Shown here: positions 63,905 to 64,000 of the stretch, in pieces
How positions within the stretch are numbered: position 1 is the stretch's first letter
How the letters are laid out: the number at the start of each line of letters is the position of its first letter
Origin: Amycolatopsis nalaikhensis
GTDB taxonomy: Bacteria; Actinomycetota; Actinomycetes; Mycobacteriales; Pseudonocardiaceae
DNA length: 64,000 nt
Assembly (NCBI RefSeq): GCF_030264295.1
Contig: NZ_CP127173.1
Location: 4,161,501 to 4,225,500 of the forward strand
Direction of reading: 5' to 3'
Program-made: the position numbers and the translations under genes
Notes under the pieces: model-generated
Told to the model about the DNA's origin: nothing
What the model saw: the letters and a program-made list of their open reading frames with translations, nothing else
Database searches by the model: none

Positions 63905-64000
63905 ATGACACACGAACACCCCAAAACCGTGGGCGACCTGATCGCCGCCCTGTCCGGCTACGACCCCGCCACGCCGCTGCGGGTCGCCGCCCAACCCGGC
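63905..64000 (+). CDS. Start of a further gene (cut by window end)
   Basis: ATG 63905 with GAGGTG 9-14 bases upstream reads MTHEHPKTVGDLIAALSGYD and continues past the window. It belongs to the same module as the ATPase and VWA genes by spacing. The opening resembles small proteins with a DLI..L..(D)P..PL motif; no function assigned. Confidence 0.6.
   Translation, partial: MTHEHPKTVGDLIAALSGYDPATPLRVAAQPG

Noticed and set aside
1..64000. CRISPR arrays, tRNA and rRNA genes
   Set aside because: No regularly spaced repeats, tRNA cloverleaf signatures or rRNA stretches were seen on reading; a tRNAscan/CRISPR search could not be run.

Overview
The window looks like a high-GC actinobacterial chromosome. 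GTG starts are frequent, operons are coupled by 4-bp ATGA/GTGA overlaps, and the gene families are actinobacterial. A member of the Pseudonocardiales is my inference; no rRNA or other taxonomic marker is present. About 18 kb (over a quarter) is insertion sequence (IS3, IS21, IS30, IS110, IS256, ISL3), much of it nested, and many neighbouring genes are truncated, frameshifted or split. This is a decaying, recombining region.

Layout. 0-3.5 kb: an IS3 remnant, a NUDIX gene cut at both ends, and a complete-looking IS21. 3.7-14.3 kb: a divergent XRE-type regulator and a tightly coupled nine-gene operon of unknown function (PrimPol-like protein, DUF4254-like protein, kinase-kinase-nucleotidyltransferase fusion, phosphoribosyltransferase, GT9-like glycosyltransferase, phosphotransferase, SDR, histidine phosphatase, TylF-like methyltransferase), then a convergent NUDIX gene and a small protein. 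14.3-21.8 kb: an IS256 holding an IS110, abutting an ISL3 that holds an IS3 that holds an IS30; target duplications prove the order. 21.8-36.1 kb: an intact catabolic cluster with a GAF/Fis-type regulator and divergent operator palindromes: luciferase-like flavin monooxygenase, flavin reductase, RibBA, metallo-beta-lactamase-fold lactonase-like protein, alcohol and aldehyde dehydrogenases, acyl-CoA ligase, two acyl-CoA dehydrogenases and an enoyl-CoA hydratase. This fits oxidation of a ketone or terpenoid-like substrate through a lactone or ester into beta-oxidation. 36.3-39.1 kb: a graveyard of flavin reductase, ISL3, SDR, alcohol dehydrogenase, aldehyde dehydrogenase and menC fragments.

39.1-46.8 kb: an ArsR regulator with a perfect palindromic operator, then a six-subunit membrane complex with the gene order of M. 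tuberculosis Rv0081-Rv0087. Its large subunit lacks the NiFe-binding cysteines, so it is an energy-converting hydrogenase-related complex and not a hydrogenase. 46.9-49.9 kb: a small protein, a degenerate malic-enzyme-like protein and a GTP-type PEP carboxykinase. 50-58.3 kb: a decayed prs, a tyrS split by IS3, a HAD hydrolase split by IS21 and a truncated zinc alcohol dehydrogenase. These may be the missing half of the 5-13 kb operon. 58.3-64 kb: a different module with a MoxR-like AAA ATPase (one-base frameshift) and an HExxH plus VWA protein split by IS256 and IS110 copies, then the start of a further gene.
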